Positions 53,669 through 61,079 are shown, numbered from the stretch's first letter. The stretch is 64,000 nt of DNA from Prevotella sp. P5-108 (GCF_002251385.1 NZ_NPJJ01000030.1:1-64000); one strand, 5' to 3'. The notes: a model not told the origin generated them from the sequence alone. Translations and numbers: made by a program.

Positions 53669-55402
53669 ATGAAAAAACTTATTTATTCAATGCTTGCCTT
53701 GGCCACTATCGCCTTTGGCTTCTGTAGCTGCGAAGACGTTCCTATGCCTTACGGCTATCCACAGGGATCTACCGACCCCACCAATCCTGACCTCCCCGCA
53801 GAGGGTGAGGGTACACTCGAGTCTCCCTACAATGTGGCTGCTGCCAACGCAGTAATCGCCGGCGGCGACTTCGACCCCGAGAAGCAGTTCTACATCAAGG
53901 GTATCGTTACCTCTATCGATGAGACCGACGGTTTCCCCAACTCTTTTGGCAATGTCACCTACAACATCTCTGACAAGGCCGACGCTTCCAACAAGCTCTT
54001 GGTTTACCGTGGCATGGGCTTCGGTGGCGCCAAGGTTAATTCTACCGACGACCTCAAGGTAGGCGACGAAGTTGTAGTTATGGGTAAGCTCATCAACTAC
54101 AGCGGCAAGTACGAGGTGACACAGGGCAGCAAGATTGTAGTACGCAATGGCCAGTCATCTGTCACCACCGGCACTCCCGAAGGTGAGGGTACCCTGCAGA
54201 GCCCCTACAACGTGGCTGCAGCCCTCAAGCTGGTCAGCGCTCTGCCTGCCGACGTTCCCACAGAGAACGCCCTCTATGTAAAGGGTAAGATTTCCAAGAT
54301 CAACAGCGTAGAGACTGCCACATTCGGCAACGCCAACTACTATATCTCTGACGACGGCACCGAGAACGGACAGATTCTTATCTTCCAGAGCTACTATCTG
54401 GGCAATGTGAAGTTTACTTCTGCCGACCAGATCAAGGTGGGCGACGAGGTTATCATCTATGGTAAGTTTGTCAACTTCAAGGGCAATACCCCCGAGACCG
54501 TAGGCAAGGGTACATCTTACATCTACTCTCTCAACGGCAAGACCCAAGGCGGCGGCGAAACCGGTGGCACCACTACTGGCGAAGCCAAGGGCGACGGTAC
54601 CAAGAACAACCCCTACAACGCTTTGGGCGCTAAGGCATTTGCCAGCAAGCTGGAGTCTGGCCAGACTTCTACCGAAGAGGTATACATCAAGGGTAAGATT
54701 TCAAGCATCAAGTACAACTTCTCTGCAGAGTTCGGTACAGCCACCTTCAATATCTCTGACGATGGCAAGGCTGCCAACGAGTTTATCATCTACAGCACCC
54801 TCTACCTCAACAACGAGAAGTACACTACCGGCGACCTGCTGAGCGTAGGCGACGATGTAGTCATCCTGGGTAAGGTGACCAACTACAACGGTACTCTCGA
54901 GACTGCCTCAAGAGCCAGCTACATCTACTCATGGACCAAGAATGGCGGAAGCACCGGCGGTGAAGGCGGTGGCGGCGAAGCTACTGGCAGCGACGTGACC
55001 ATCAAGGCTGGCGACATCTCCAGCACCAATGCTGCCGACGTGACCGAGGTGACCGTCAACGGCATCGGCTTCTCCTTCAGCAAGGGCTCAGGCGCCAACG
55101 CTCCTAAGTACTATACAGCTGGTGGCGGTACCATCCGTATGTATCCCAGCAACTCTGTTACCATCAACGCCGGCAGCAAGAAGATTGCCAAGATCGTGGT
55201 AGAGTGCGACGCTTACAACGGTGTCAACTACACCGCAGAGGGCAAGGCCACCTGTTCTCCTGGCAAGGCTACTCTCAACAACCTCACCTACACCTTCAGC
55301 GAAATCAATGCAGCCAAGGTGACCATCACCGACGCTGCCGAGGGTACAGGTCAGCCCAAGCAGCTGCGCATCAAGTCTATGCAAATCACATTTGCCAAGT
55401 AA
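53669..55402 (+). CDS. Surface lipoprotein with three tandem OB-fold domains and a C-terminal sandwich
   Basis: The 577-residue protein has a lipobox (AFGFCSC, acylation near Cys19-21). Three homologous OB modules of about 110-130 residues follow, each with the frame GxGTxxxPYNVAAA...FYIKGIV/LYVKGKI/VYIKGKI...YNISDK/YYISDD/FNISDD...VGDEVVVxGKLxNY. They end near residue 430 after a Gly-rich linker. The last part (about 450-577: GSDVTIKAGDISSTNAADVT, GGTIRMYPSNSVTINAGSKK) looks like a beta sandwich. The repeats suggest multivalent binding of a long polymer such as DNA or RNA. It ends the operon of the TonB receptor. Confidence 0.83.
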   Translation: MKKLIYSMLALATIAFGFCSCEDVPMPYGYPQGSTDPTNPDLPAEGEGTLESPYNVAAANAVIAGGDFDPEKQFYIKGIVTSIDETDGFPNSFGNVTYNISDKADASNKLLVYRGMGFGGAKVNSTDDLKVGDEVVVMGKLINYSGKYEVTQGSKIVVRNGQSSVTTGTPEGEGTLQSPYNVAAALKLVSALPADVPTENALYVKGKISKINSVETATFGNANYYISDDGTENGQILIFQSYYLGNVKFTSADQIKVGDEVIIYGKFVNFKGNTPETVGKGTSYIYSLNGKTQGGGETGGTTTGEAKGDGTKNNPYNALGAKAFASKLESGQTSTEEVYIKGKISSIKYNFSAEFGTATFNISDDGKAANEFIIYSTLYLNNEKYTTGDLLSVGDDVVILGKVTNYNGTLETASRASYIYSWTKNGGSTGGEGGGGEATGSDVTIKAGDISSTNAADVTEVTVNGIGFSFSKGSGANAPKYYTAGGGTIRMYPSNSVTINAGSKKIAKIVVECDAYNGVNYTAEGKATCSPGKATLNNLTYTFSEINAAKVTITDAAEGTGQPKQLRIKSMQITFAK

Positions 55403-55426
55403 GGACACAGCATCCTGAATCATACT

Positions 55427-55462
55427 ATATCCCGTATCATCCTCAGCGATGATACGGGATAT
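55427..55462 (+). terminator. Terminator of the TonB/OB-fold operon
   Basis: ATATCCCGTATCAT and ATGATACGGGATAT form a perfect 14-bp stem with an 8-nt loop, followed by TTTTG. Confidence 0.85.
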
Positions 55463-55470
55463 TTTGTTTA

Positions 55471-55488
55471 CACCTTATTATATATATA
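55471..55488. repeat. AT-rich 18-mer, copy 2
   Basis: CACCTTATTATATATATA, identical to 30417-30434, directly follows the operon terminator. Confidence 0.7.
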
Positions 55489-55658
55489 GGGGCCATGCCG
55501 AATCAGTGGAGACCACCGGTGCCTCTGCCAGAGCCGTCCTGCACCAGGAGCCCACGCCCATAGCGCCCGCTGCGACAGTCTGCGCCACCCTCTTCGACGC
55601 CCGCGCACCCATAGCCACGCCAATTATCACCCTCGGAGACAAAAAATATTTCGAAACA

Positions 55659-55690
55659 TTTGGCAGTTAAGCGAAAAAGCAGTAATTTTG
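55659..55690 (+). promoter_or_regulatory. Promoter of rpmE2
   Basis: TTTGG near 55659, about 19 bp, TAATTTTG at 55683-55690, 50 bp before the ATG. Confidence 0.75.
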
Positions 55691-55739
55691 CACTCCGTAA
55701 CGTATTCGGACAATTTATAAACAAATAACAATAAACGAA

Positions 55740-55991
55740 ATGAAACAAGGTATTCACCCAGAAAACTATCGCCCCGTCGTATTCAAGGATATGTCCAACG
55801 GCGATATGTTCCTTACAAAGTCTACATGCAAGACTAATGATACAGTAGAGTTTGAAGGCGAGACTTATCCAGTGGTAAAGATTGAAATCTCAAGCACCTC
55901 TCACCCCTTCTACACAGGTAAGAGCAAGCTTGTTGACACCGCAGGTCGCGTTGACCGCTTCATGAACCGCTACGGTAAGCTGAAGAAGTAA
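55740..55991 (+). CDS. rpmE2: Ribosomal protein bL31, type B
   Basis: The 83-residue protein ([20 protein letters not shown]) is the zinc-free type B form of L31: there is no CxxC pair, and the ending [20 protein letters not shown] followed by MNRYGKLKK is diagnostic. It is a single gene with its own promoter and terminator. Codons are strongly biased as for a highly expressed gene. Type B is often the only L31 in this phylum, so no zinc-limitation switch should be inferred from it. Confidence 0.97.
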   Translation: MKQGIHPENYRPVVFKDMSNGDMFLTKSTCKTNDTVEFEGETYPVVKIEISSTSHPFYTGKSKLVDTAGRVDRFMNRYGKLKK

Positions 55992-56021
55992 TATATCTTT
56001 CGAATATATTCATTCCATGCT

Positions 56022-56069
56022 AAAGTGCGTTCTAACGTAGTTGCATATGCGTTAGACAGCACTTTTTTT
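56022..56069 (+). terminator. Terminator of rpmE2
   Basis: AAAGTGC and GCACTTT plus inner TCTAACG/CGTTAGA pairing form a long stem followed by a T-run. Confidence 0.85.
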
Positions 56070-56100
56070 CATGCCATTTCTATCTATTAACTTTATAACA

Positions 56101-57003
56101 ATGAACAAATTCCTTTCCTTTCTTTCTGCGGCTGTCATCATGCTGACGCTTGTCGCATGTGGCGGAGATGACGGACCGTCTGACCCAGGTCAGGGACAGA
56201 ATAAGGTGGTCAACACCAACCGCAACATCCCCACATCGATGACCCCCAAAGAGATTACCCACCTGGAGTTTCCCAAGCTGGCAAGCGAAAACAGCATTGT
56301 TCTCGTCCATCACACATCGGGTGCGCAGGACGTGAGCTACTCTTGCGAGTGGGACTACAAGAAGAAGTCCAACCGCTGGTCGTGTTGCGCCATGACCAAC
56401 AAGACCATCAAGGGCGGCGCAGGTCGCGTGGGAGATTTCGAGGAAGACCCCAACCTGCCCACAGCCATGCGCTTCAGCGACACCAATGCGATGTACACCC
56501 GCTCGGGCTACACCCGTGGCCACCTGATTGCCTCTGCCGACATCCAATACTCGCGCGAAGCCAACCACTCTACATTCTACTACAGCAACATCCAACCTCA
56601 GCACTACGACTTCAATGCCGGACAGAATTATGAGGGCATTTGGGTGCGTATGGAGAGCTGGGTGCGCAAGAAGGCCGAATCGCTCAAGGACGGTGACACC
56701 CTCTTCGTGTGCAAAGGCGGAACCATCGACAAGGAAAGCCAGATTATGGAGCGCGTCAAGGGCCAACTCATCGTGCCCAAGTACTTCTACATGGCGCTGC
56801 TCATGAAGACGGGCTCCGAATACAAGGCTATTGCGCTCTGGGTAGAGCACCAGAAGAAGGTGGACACATCGGCCGTCAAGGACCATGCCATCACCGTCAA
56901 GGAACTCCAGAACCTTACCGGCATCGACTTCTTCTGCAATCTGCCCGACGATATCGAAAACCGCGTAGAGGGCAAGATTAGCCCCATCAGCTGGGGACTC
57001 TGA
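56101..57003 (+). CDS. Lipoprotein DNA/RNA non-specific endonuclease (NUC1 family), second copy
   Basis: The ATG at 56101 gives 300 residues with a lipobox (MLTLVACGG, Cys20). The nuclease motif is TRGHLIASADIQYS, where the first Asp of the usual DRGH is Thr; the His is kept, as is the metal Asn in YYSNIQPQ. Many active family members tolerate changes at the first position, so activity is likely but not certain. The C-terminal LTGIDFFCNLPDDIENRVEG matches the nuclease at 44251. It probably digests DNA or RNA at the cell surface next to the OB-fold/TonB system. Confidence 0.88.
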   Translation: MNKFLSFLSAAVIMLTLVACGGDDGPSDPGQGQNKVVNTNRNIPTSMTPKEITHLEFPKLASENSIVLVHHTSGAQDVSYSCEWDYKKKSNRWSCCAMTNKTIKGGAGRVGDFEEDPNLPTAMRFSDTNAMYTRSGYTRGHLIASADIQYSREANHSTFYYSNIQPQHYDFNAGQNYEGIWVRMESWVRKKAESLKDGDTLFVCKGGTIDKESQIMERVKGQLIVPKYFYMALLMKTGSEYKAIALWVEHQKKVDTSAVKDHAITVKELQNLTGIDFFCNLPDDIENRVEGKISPISWGL

Positions 57004-57036
57004 CACTCCCCTGCCCTTACGGACAGACATAACCAT

Positions 57037-57079
57037 AAGCGCTCCTTCGCCCAGGCACCATGCTGGCGAAGGAGCGCTT
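57037..57079 (+). terminator. Terminator of the second NUC1 gene
   Basis: AAGCGCTCCTTCGCC and GGCGAAGGAGCGCTT form a perfect 15-bp stem 33 bp past the stop. Confidence 0.85.
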
Positions 57080-57166
57080 GCCGTTTTCTTCCCCGCCATC
57101 ATTCCCGCCCGGTCGGCCTACGAGCCATTCTGCATGGCGACCGCAAACGACCTCGTTGCGTGGCTT

Positions 57167-57271
57167 GATTTCATCATTTCATAGCTTGACAGGATTATTG
57201 CGCACCGCGATTTCACCATTTCACGGTTTGCATCCACTTTCAGCACCACCATCCCAGTGTTTTCCTCTTCC
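57167..57271. repeat. Degenerate array with 21-bp phase (array F)
   Basis: Units start at 57167, 57188, 57209, 57230 and 57251. Units 1 and 3 share GATTTCAYCATTTCA; the core GATTTCA also occurs in array D on either strand. It lies between convergent genes. No gene is supported in 57080-57388. Confidence 0.6.
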
Positions 57272-57388
57272 GCCGGCTGATAGTCCACAGCCCCGACCGC
57301 TATCAGCGTAGCGGCTGTTGCTCTGCCCGTGACAGCTGTCACTGTCGGTATGGCGGCTGCGTTTCTGCCCGCAGTCCCTAACAACAGA

Positions 57389-57426
57389 CAGGGCGGCTAT
57401 CCCTCATCATCGGGATGGCCGCCCTG
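57389..57426 (-). terminator. Terminator of the lipoprotein gene at 57448
   Basis: CAGGGCGGCTATCCC and GGGATGGCCGCCCTG pair over 15 bp with one mismatch, 22 bp past the minus-strand stop. Confidence 0.7.
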
Positions 57427-57447
57427 GTCGTCGTGGTCTGCAGTGTT

Positions 57448-58212
57448 CTATCTGTGTCCGTTCTTTATCGTGATGTTGCGCTCCACGGGAGCGGTCTTGT
57501 CATCGGCCTTCTTGCCACCGAAAGTCTTGCCGGCGACCACTGCTGTGGTCTCGACCTTGACGCGCTGGGGCAGACGCTTGGTCAGATTGAAGTCGTCTTC
57601 CTCTTCGATGTTCACGCCCACGCTCGTACCCTTGAAGTGGGTGGTGCTCAGCTTGTCCAGGTTGTTGTAGGCGATGAGCATATTGACAGGGTCTTGGCCC
57701 GACTGGCTGGGGTCGTAGGAGATTTCAATGCCGCCATATCCGTTGACACACCAAGAGAAATTGGTGCGCGTCTCGCCCTCGTCCTCGTTGTAGCGATACT
57801 CCGTGCCGCGGCCCTTGACGTCTGACGAGGCACTGAGCTCAAAGTGCCATATCACCTGATAGTCGGTATACACGGTCTGCCCGGCCTGGTTCTTGAAGTA
57901 CATGCGCAGCGGGCCCTCCCATTCGCCGTTGAGATAGCGCGCCATGGTGGTGCGCGAGTTGTTTATGTCGGCATTTACCGCATTGATAAACGAGCGGTAG
58001 TCATAGTCCGAAGCGTAGGGATAATAGTGGTCAAACCAGTCGGCAGTGGTACGGTCGTCGGTACCGAAGTCACCATAACGGTTGAAATACTCAGTCAAAG
58101 CTCTGTCGAGGTCGAAATAGTAGTCATAGTCGTCGCTCTCACCACACGACACCATCGTCGCCGACATCATCACCAGCACCACGGCTGTCATCAAGGTTGC
58201 TAACTTTTTCAT
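57448..58212 (-). CDS. Hypothetical lipoprotein, lipocalin-like core
   Basis: The 254-residue protein has a lipobox (MMSATMVSC, Cys23). An acidic Asp/Tyr-rich stretch (about 25-65, SDDYDYYFDLDRALTEYFNR) precedes a region beginning ARYLNGEWEGPLRMYFKNQA, which resembles a small beta-barrel lipoprotein domain. The tail (about 205-254) is basic and probably flexible. I do not recognise a function. Its promoter has a TAATTTTG -7 box, TTGG -33 and a pair of AGGG-N5-CCC boxes about 22 bp further upstream, so it is a likely target of the same regulator as the SFGGR-protein gene. Confidence 0.72.
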   Translation of the reverse strand: MKKLATLMTAVVLVMMSATMVSCGESDDYDYYFDLDRALTEYFNRYGDFGTDDRTTADWFDHYYPYASDYDYRSFINAVNADINNSRTTMARYLNGEWEGPLRMYFKNQAGQTVYTDYQVIWHFELSASSDVKGRGTEYRYNEDEGETRTNFSWCVNGYGGIEISYDPSQSGQDPVNMLIAYNNLDKLSTTHFKGTSVGVNIEEEDDFNLTKRLPQRVKVETTAVVAGKTFGGKKADDKTAPVERNITIKNGHR

Positions 58213-58252
58213 AATCGTATATTTTTAGTTGTTATTGCTTATTGTTATGCTG

Positions 58253-58283
58253 CAAAATTAGCATTATATCCTGACAATGCCAA
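58253..58283 (-). promoter_or_regulatory. Promoter of the lipoprotein gene at 58212
   Basis: On the minus strand TTGG (58283-58280), a 19-bp spacer and TAATTTTG (58260-58253) match the phylum consensus. Confidence 0.65.
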
Positions 58284-58305
58284 TGGAAAATGGATATTCT
58301 TTGGT

Positions 58306-58338
58306 GGGCTTATCCCTACACTTTGTGGGGAAAACCCT
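58306..58338 (-). promoter_or_regulatory. Paired AGGG-N5-CCC boxes in a divergent promoter region
   Basis: On the minus strand AGGGTTTTCCCC (58338-58327) and AGGGATAAGCCC (58317-58306) are spaced 21 bp. The nearer one lies 22 bp beyond the -33 of the minus-strand gene. The boxes could also act on the glutathione peroxidase promoter. Confidence 0.55.
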
Positions 58339-58390
58339 AAATAATCTAAAAATCTCTGCTTTACGCCTTCTCCGTCTCGTGAGAAATAAG

Positions 58391-58398
58391 TAACTTTG
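58391..58398 (+). promoter_or_regulatory. -7 element of the glutathione peroxidase gene
   Basis: TAACTTTG lies 32 bp before the ATG at 58431. Confidence 0.6.
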
Positions 58399-58430
58399 TC
58401 GCCATATAACTGATATTTATAGTAAACAAG

Positions 58431-58985
58431 ATGAAAACCGTTTTCGATTTTGCTGTCAAAGACAGAAAAGGCAAGGAGGTATCGCTGCGCGAGTATGCCA
58501 ACGAAGTGCTCCTCATAGTAAACACCGCTACCAAGTGTGGCTTTACTCCTCAGTATGAGGAACTCGAAGCCCTCTATCAGGAATATCACACCCAGGGCTT
58601 TGAAATCCTCGATTTCCCCTGCAACCAGTTTGGCCAGCAGGCCCCCGGCACCGATGAGTCTATCCACAATTTCTGCAAACTCACCTACGGCACCGACTTC
58701 CCCCGTTTCAAGAAGGTCAAGGTCAACGGCGACGATGCCGACCCTCTCTTCCGTTTTCTGCAGGAGCAGCGCGGTTTTGCCGGCTGGGACGAGAGCCATC
58801 CCCTCACCCCAGTCCTCGACAAGATGCTCAGCGAGGCCGACCCTGACTACAAGCAGAAGAGCGATATCAAGTGGAATTTCACCAAGTTCCTCATCAACAA
58901 GCGCGGTATGGTGGTAGCCCGCTTCGAGCCCACCGAAAGCCTCGACAACATCAGCAAGGAAATAGAAAAACTCTTAGCCCAATAA
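58431..58985 (+). CDS. Glutathione-peroxidase-family thiol peroxidase
   Basis: The 184-residue protein has the family motifs NTATKCGFTPQYEELEAL (peroxidatic Cys), ILDFPCNQFGQQAPGT (Gln and a Cys) and IKWNFTKFLINKRGMVVARF (Trp and Asn), the usual Cys-Gln-Trp-Asn set. No selenocysteine is involved. In bacteria of this kind these enzymes usually take electrons from thioredoxin, which agrees with trxB starting 4 bp after its stop. It is cytosolic. Confidence 0.94.
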   Translation: MKTVFDFAVKDRKGKEVSLREYANEVLLIVNTATKCGFTPQYEELEALYQEYHTQGFEILDFPCNQFGQQAPGTDESIHNFCKLTYGTDFPRFKKVKVNGDDADPLFRFLQEQRGFAGWDESHPLTPVLDKMLSEADPDYKQKSDIKWNFTKFLINKRGMVVARFEPTESLDNISKEIEKLLAQ

Positions 58986-58989
58986 CAAC

Positions 58990-59919
58990 GTGGAACATAC
59001 CAAATGTCTCATCATCGGCAGCGGCCCCGCCGGCTATACAGCCGCCATCTACGCCGGCCGCGCCAATCTGCAGCCCATCGAGTATTGCGGTCTGCAGACG
59101 GGTGGTCAGCTCACCCAGACCACCATCGTCGAAAACTTCCCCGGCTATCCTGAGGGCGTCGATGCCAACCAGATGATGATGGAACTGCGCGAGCAGGCCG
59201 AGCGATTCGGTGCCGACATCCGCGACGGCGTGGTGACGGCTGCCGACCTGTCCAAGCGTCCCTACATCGTGACCATCGACGACGGCACTCAGATAGAGGC
59301 CGACACCATCATCATAGCCACCGGCGCCAGCGCCAAATACCTGGGGCTGCCCGATGAGCAGAAGTACAATGGCATGGGCGTATCGGCTTGCGCCACCTGC
59401 GACGGCTTCTTCTACCGCAAGAAGGTGGTGGCTGTAGTGGGCGGCGGCGACACCGCCTGCGAAGAGGCATCCTATCTGGCCAATCTCTGCACCAAGGTCT
59501 ATATGATTGTGCGCAAGCCCTACCTCCGCGCTTCCGACATCATGCGCCGCCGCGTCGAGGAAAATCCAAAGATAGAAATCCTCTACGAGCACAACACCGA
59601 AGGACTCTATGGCGACAACGGCGTAGAGGGTGCCCACCTGGTGGCACGACGTGGCGAAGCCGATGAGCGTCACTACGATTTGCCCATCGACGGCTTTTTC
59701 CTCGCCATCGGCCATAAGCCCAACACCGACGAGTTCCGCGGACAGATAGACATGGACGAGCAGGGGTATATCAAGACCCTGGGCGCATCGCCATGCACCA
59801 ATGTCGAGGGCATATTTGCCGCCGGCGACTGTGCCGACCCCACCTACCGTCAGGCCATCGTAGCCGCCGGCAGCGGATGCAAGGCCGCGCTCGAGGCCGA
59901 GCGCTATCTCAACCGATAG
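58990..59919 (+). CDS. trxB: Thioredoxin-disulfide reductase
   Basis: The 309-residue flavoenzyme starts with GTG at 58990, 4 bp after the peroxidase stop. Motifs are GSGPAGYTAAIYAGRANL (FAD), the redox pair ACATCDGFFY, VVGGGDTACEEASYLA (NADPH) and GIFAAGDCADPTYRQAIVAA (FAD). It reduces thioredoxin and so can drive the peroxidase. The last 31 bases and the next 13 are repeated at 60891-60934, on the far side of a toxin-antitoxin cassette. Confidence 0.96.
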   Translation: MEHTKCLIIGSGPAGYTAAIYAGRANLQPIEYCGLQTGGQLTQTTIVENFPGYPEGVDANQMMMELREQAERFGADIRDGVVTAADLSKRPYIVTIDDGTQIEADTIIIATGASAKYLGLPDEQKYNGMGVSACATCDGFFYRKKVVAVVGGGDTACEEASYLANLCTKVYMIVRKPYLRASDIMRRRVEENPKIEILYEHNTEGLYGDNGVEGAHLVARRGEADERHYDLPIDGFFLAIGHKPNTDEFRGQIDMDEQGYIKTLGASPCTNVEGIFAAGDCADPTYRQAIVAAGSGCKAALEAERYLNR

Positions 59920-59932
59920 GGTTGGCTGAGAC
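59889..59932 (+). repeat. 44-bp direct repeat, left copy (trxB 3' end)
   Basis: This covers the last codons and stop of trxB and 13 bases after it. It matches 60891-60934 at 42 of 44 positions. Confidence 0.92.
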
Positions 59933-59973
59933 TGATTACAGATACTGTATCTGACATTCCATCTGCAATATCT

Positions 59974-60021
59974 ACACAATTCACCACATGCTTCTTGATT
60001 GAAGCAAGTGGTGAATTGTGT
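59974..60021. terminator. 21-bp stem hairpin downstream of trxB
   Basis: ACACAATTCACCACATGCTTC and its complement pair with one mismatch around TTGATT. It lies inside the inserted unit and can end trxB transcription. Confidence 0.75.
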
Positions 60022-60059
60022 GTTATATAGGTGATTATTTATAGCCAAAAGCACAAATT

Positions 60060-60103
60060 ATTCACTCAAAAGTGAATTAAATAAGAAATTATACTTACCT
60101 TTG
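60060..60103 (+). promoter_or_regulatory. Promoter and likely operator of the toxin-antitoxin operon
   Basis: The -7 box TACCTTTG is at 60096-60103. ATTCACT-CAAA-AGTGAAT (60060-60077) is a perfect 7-bp inverted repeat where the -33 would lie, the expected place for antitoxin autoregulation. Confidence 0.6.
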
Positions 60104-60126
60104 CAGCAACAAGAACCCATACGACT

Positions 60127-60603
60127 ATGACGACAATTTCATTAAAAACCATAGAGCAGAATGATAACGTAGGCATGTTCTCTATCTGTTTCGACGGAAG
60201 TGAAGAAAGCGAGTTCGAAAAGTTCCTGATTGAATTTAAGGATAATGCCACATATAACAAGGATTTTAATGTTATCCTTATGGCTTTATCCAAGATCATT
60301 GACAAAGGTGCCCTTGAACGTTTTTTCCGTAATGAAGGCAGAATGAACGACAATGTCAAAGCCTTGGCTATCGACTCACGCAGACTGCGACTCTACTGTC
60401 TACGCATATCTGACCAAATTCTCATACTTGGCAACGGCGGCATCAAGAATACACGCACATATCAAGAGGATGAGAAACTAAGCGGTTATGTGATGGACTT
60501 GCAGACATTTGACAGGGTGCTTGTCAAAGCACAAAAGTCAGGCAAAGTTACCATTGAGAAAAATATGATAACCGATATTCAAAGTGCTACTTTTGAAATA
60601 TAA
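60127..60603 (+). CDS. Probable type II toxin (RelE/HigB-like)
   Basis: The 158-residue soluble protein precedes an HTH gene by 10 bp, the HigBA order. The segment RRLRLYCLRISDQILILGNG then GIKNTRTYQEDEKLSGYVMD resembles the core beta strands and C-terminal part of RelE/HigB-like RNases, where basic residues (KALAIDSRRLRLY) would contact RNA. The N-terminal 40 residues (MTTISLKTIEQNDNVGMFSI) are an extension compared with small RelE toxins. Toxicity is inferred from pairing. Confidence 0.6.
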   Translation: MTTISLKTIEQNDNVGMFSICFDGSEESEFEKFLIEFKDNATYNKDFNVILMALSKIIDKGALERFFRNEGRMNDNVKALAIDSRRLRLYCLRISDQILILGNGGIKNTRTYQEDEKLSGYVMDLQTFDRVLVKAQKSGKVTIEKNMITDIQSATFEI

Positions 60604-60613
60604 CATACAGCTT

Positions 60614-60880
60614 ATGATACAGAATGAATTGTTCAGACAGTGCCTCACCGCTATACCAGCTGAGCAGAAAGCAGAATTTGACCTTTCCTTTGGAATAGCA
60701 GAGCGCATCAGCGAAGTTCTAAAAAGCAAGAACCTCACTCAGAAGGATTTTGCCCACTTGCTGCACAAGCGAGATTCTGAAGTATCCAAATGGTTGACGG
60801 GCAGACACAACTTCACCATGCAGACCATAGCGAAGATAGAGACTGCACTGGGCTGCAAACTGATTTCCATCGTACGATGA
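60614..60880 (+). CDS. XRE-type HTH antitoxin
   Basis: The ATG at 60614 gives 88 residues. The HTH is clear: RISEVLKSKNLTQKDFAHLL followed by RDSEVSKWLTGRHNFTMQTI, residues of about 30-75, with the ending ALGCKLISIV common in HigA-like antitoxins. It probably neutralises the upstream protein and represses the operon at the inverted repeat 60060-60077. A GTG start at 60584 would overlap the toxin gene and is less likely. Confidence 0.82.
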   Translation: MIQNELFRQCLTAIPAEQKAEFDLSFGIAERISEVLKSKNLTQKDFAHLLHKRDSEVSKWLTGRHNFTMQTIAKIETALGCKLISIVR

Positions 60881-60890
60881 AACCAAATAC

Positions 60891-60934
60891 GCTCAAGGCC
60901 GAGCGCTATCTCAACCGATAGGCTTGGCTGAGAC
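60891..60934 (+). repeat. 44-bp direct repeat, right copy
   Basis: A copy of the trxB end, 42 of 44 identical to 59889-59932, 10 bp after the antitoxin stop. The distance between copies is 1002 bp. Confidence 0.92.
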
Positions 60935-60937
60935 GTA

Positions 60938-60958
60938 CACCTTATTATAATATATATA
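60938..60958. repeat. AT-rich motif, copy 3 (variant)
   Basis: CACCTTATTATAATATATATA, like the 18-mer at 30417 and 55471 but three bases longer. Confidence 0.6.
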
Positions 60959-60963
60959 GCTAT

Positions 60964-61001
60964 TTCCCCCGACTCTGGCTCTGCGGCCAGTGTCGGGGGA
61001 A
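60964..61001. terminator. Terminator after the toxin-antitoxin unit
   Basis: TTCCCCCGACTCTGGC and GCCAGTGTCGGGGGAA pair with one mismatch; the original trxB terminator may be this one. Confidence 0.8.
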
Positions 61002-61071
61002 TTTGCGTGATGGGAAACAAATAGCGGGGGTCAAATATCAAAAAGCACACACATGAGAAGGCGATTATTGT

Positions 61072-61079
61072 TAATTTTG
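61072..61079 (+). promoter_or_regulatory. -7 element of the GH28 cluster
   Basis: TAATTTTG lies 70 bp before the first GH28 start; no clear -33 box. Confidence 0.45.

Noticed and set aside
49832..55402. SusC/SusD glycan utilisation pair
   Set aside because: The receptor lacks the SusC N-terminal extension and the lipoproteins are OB-fold types, not SusD helical-repeat proteins.
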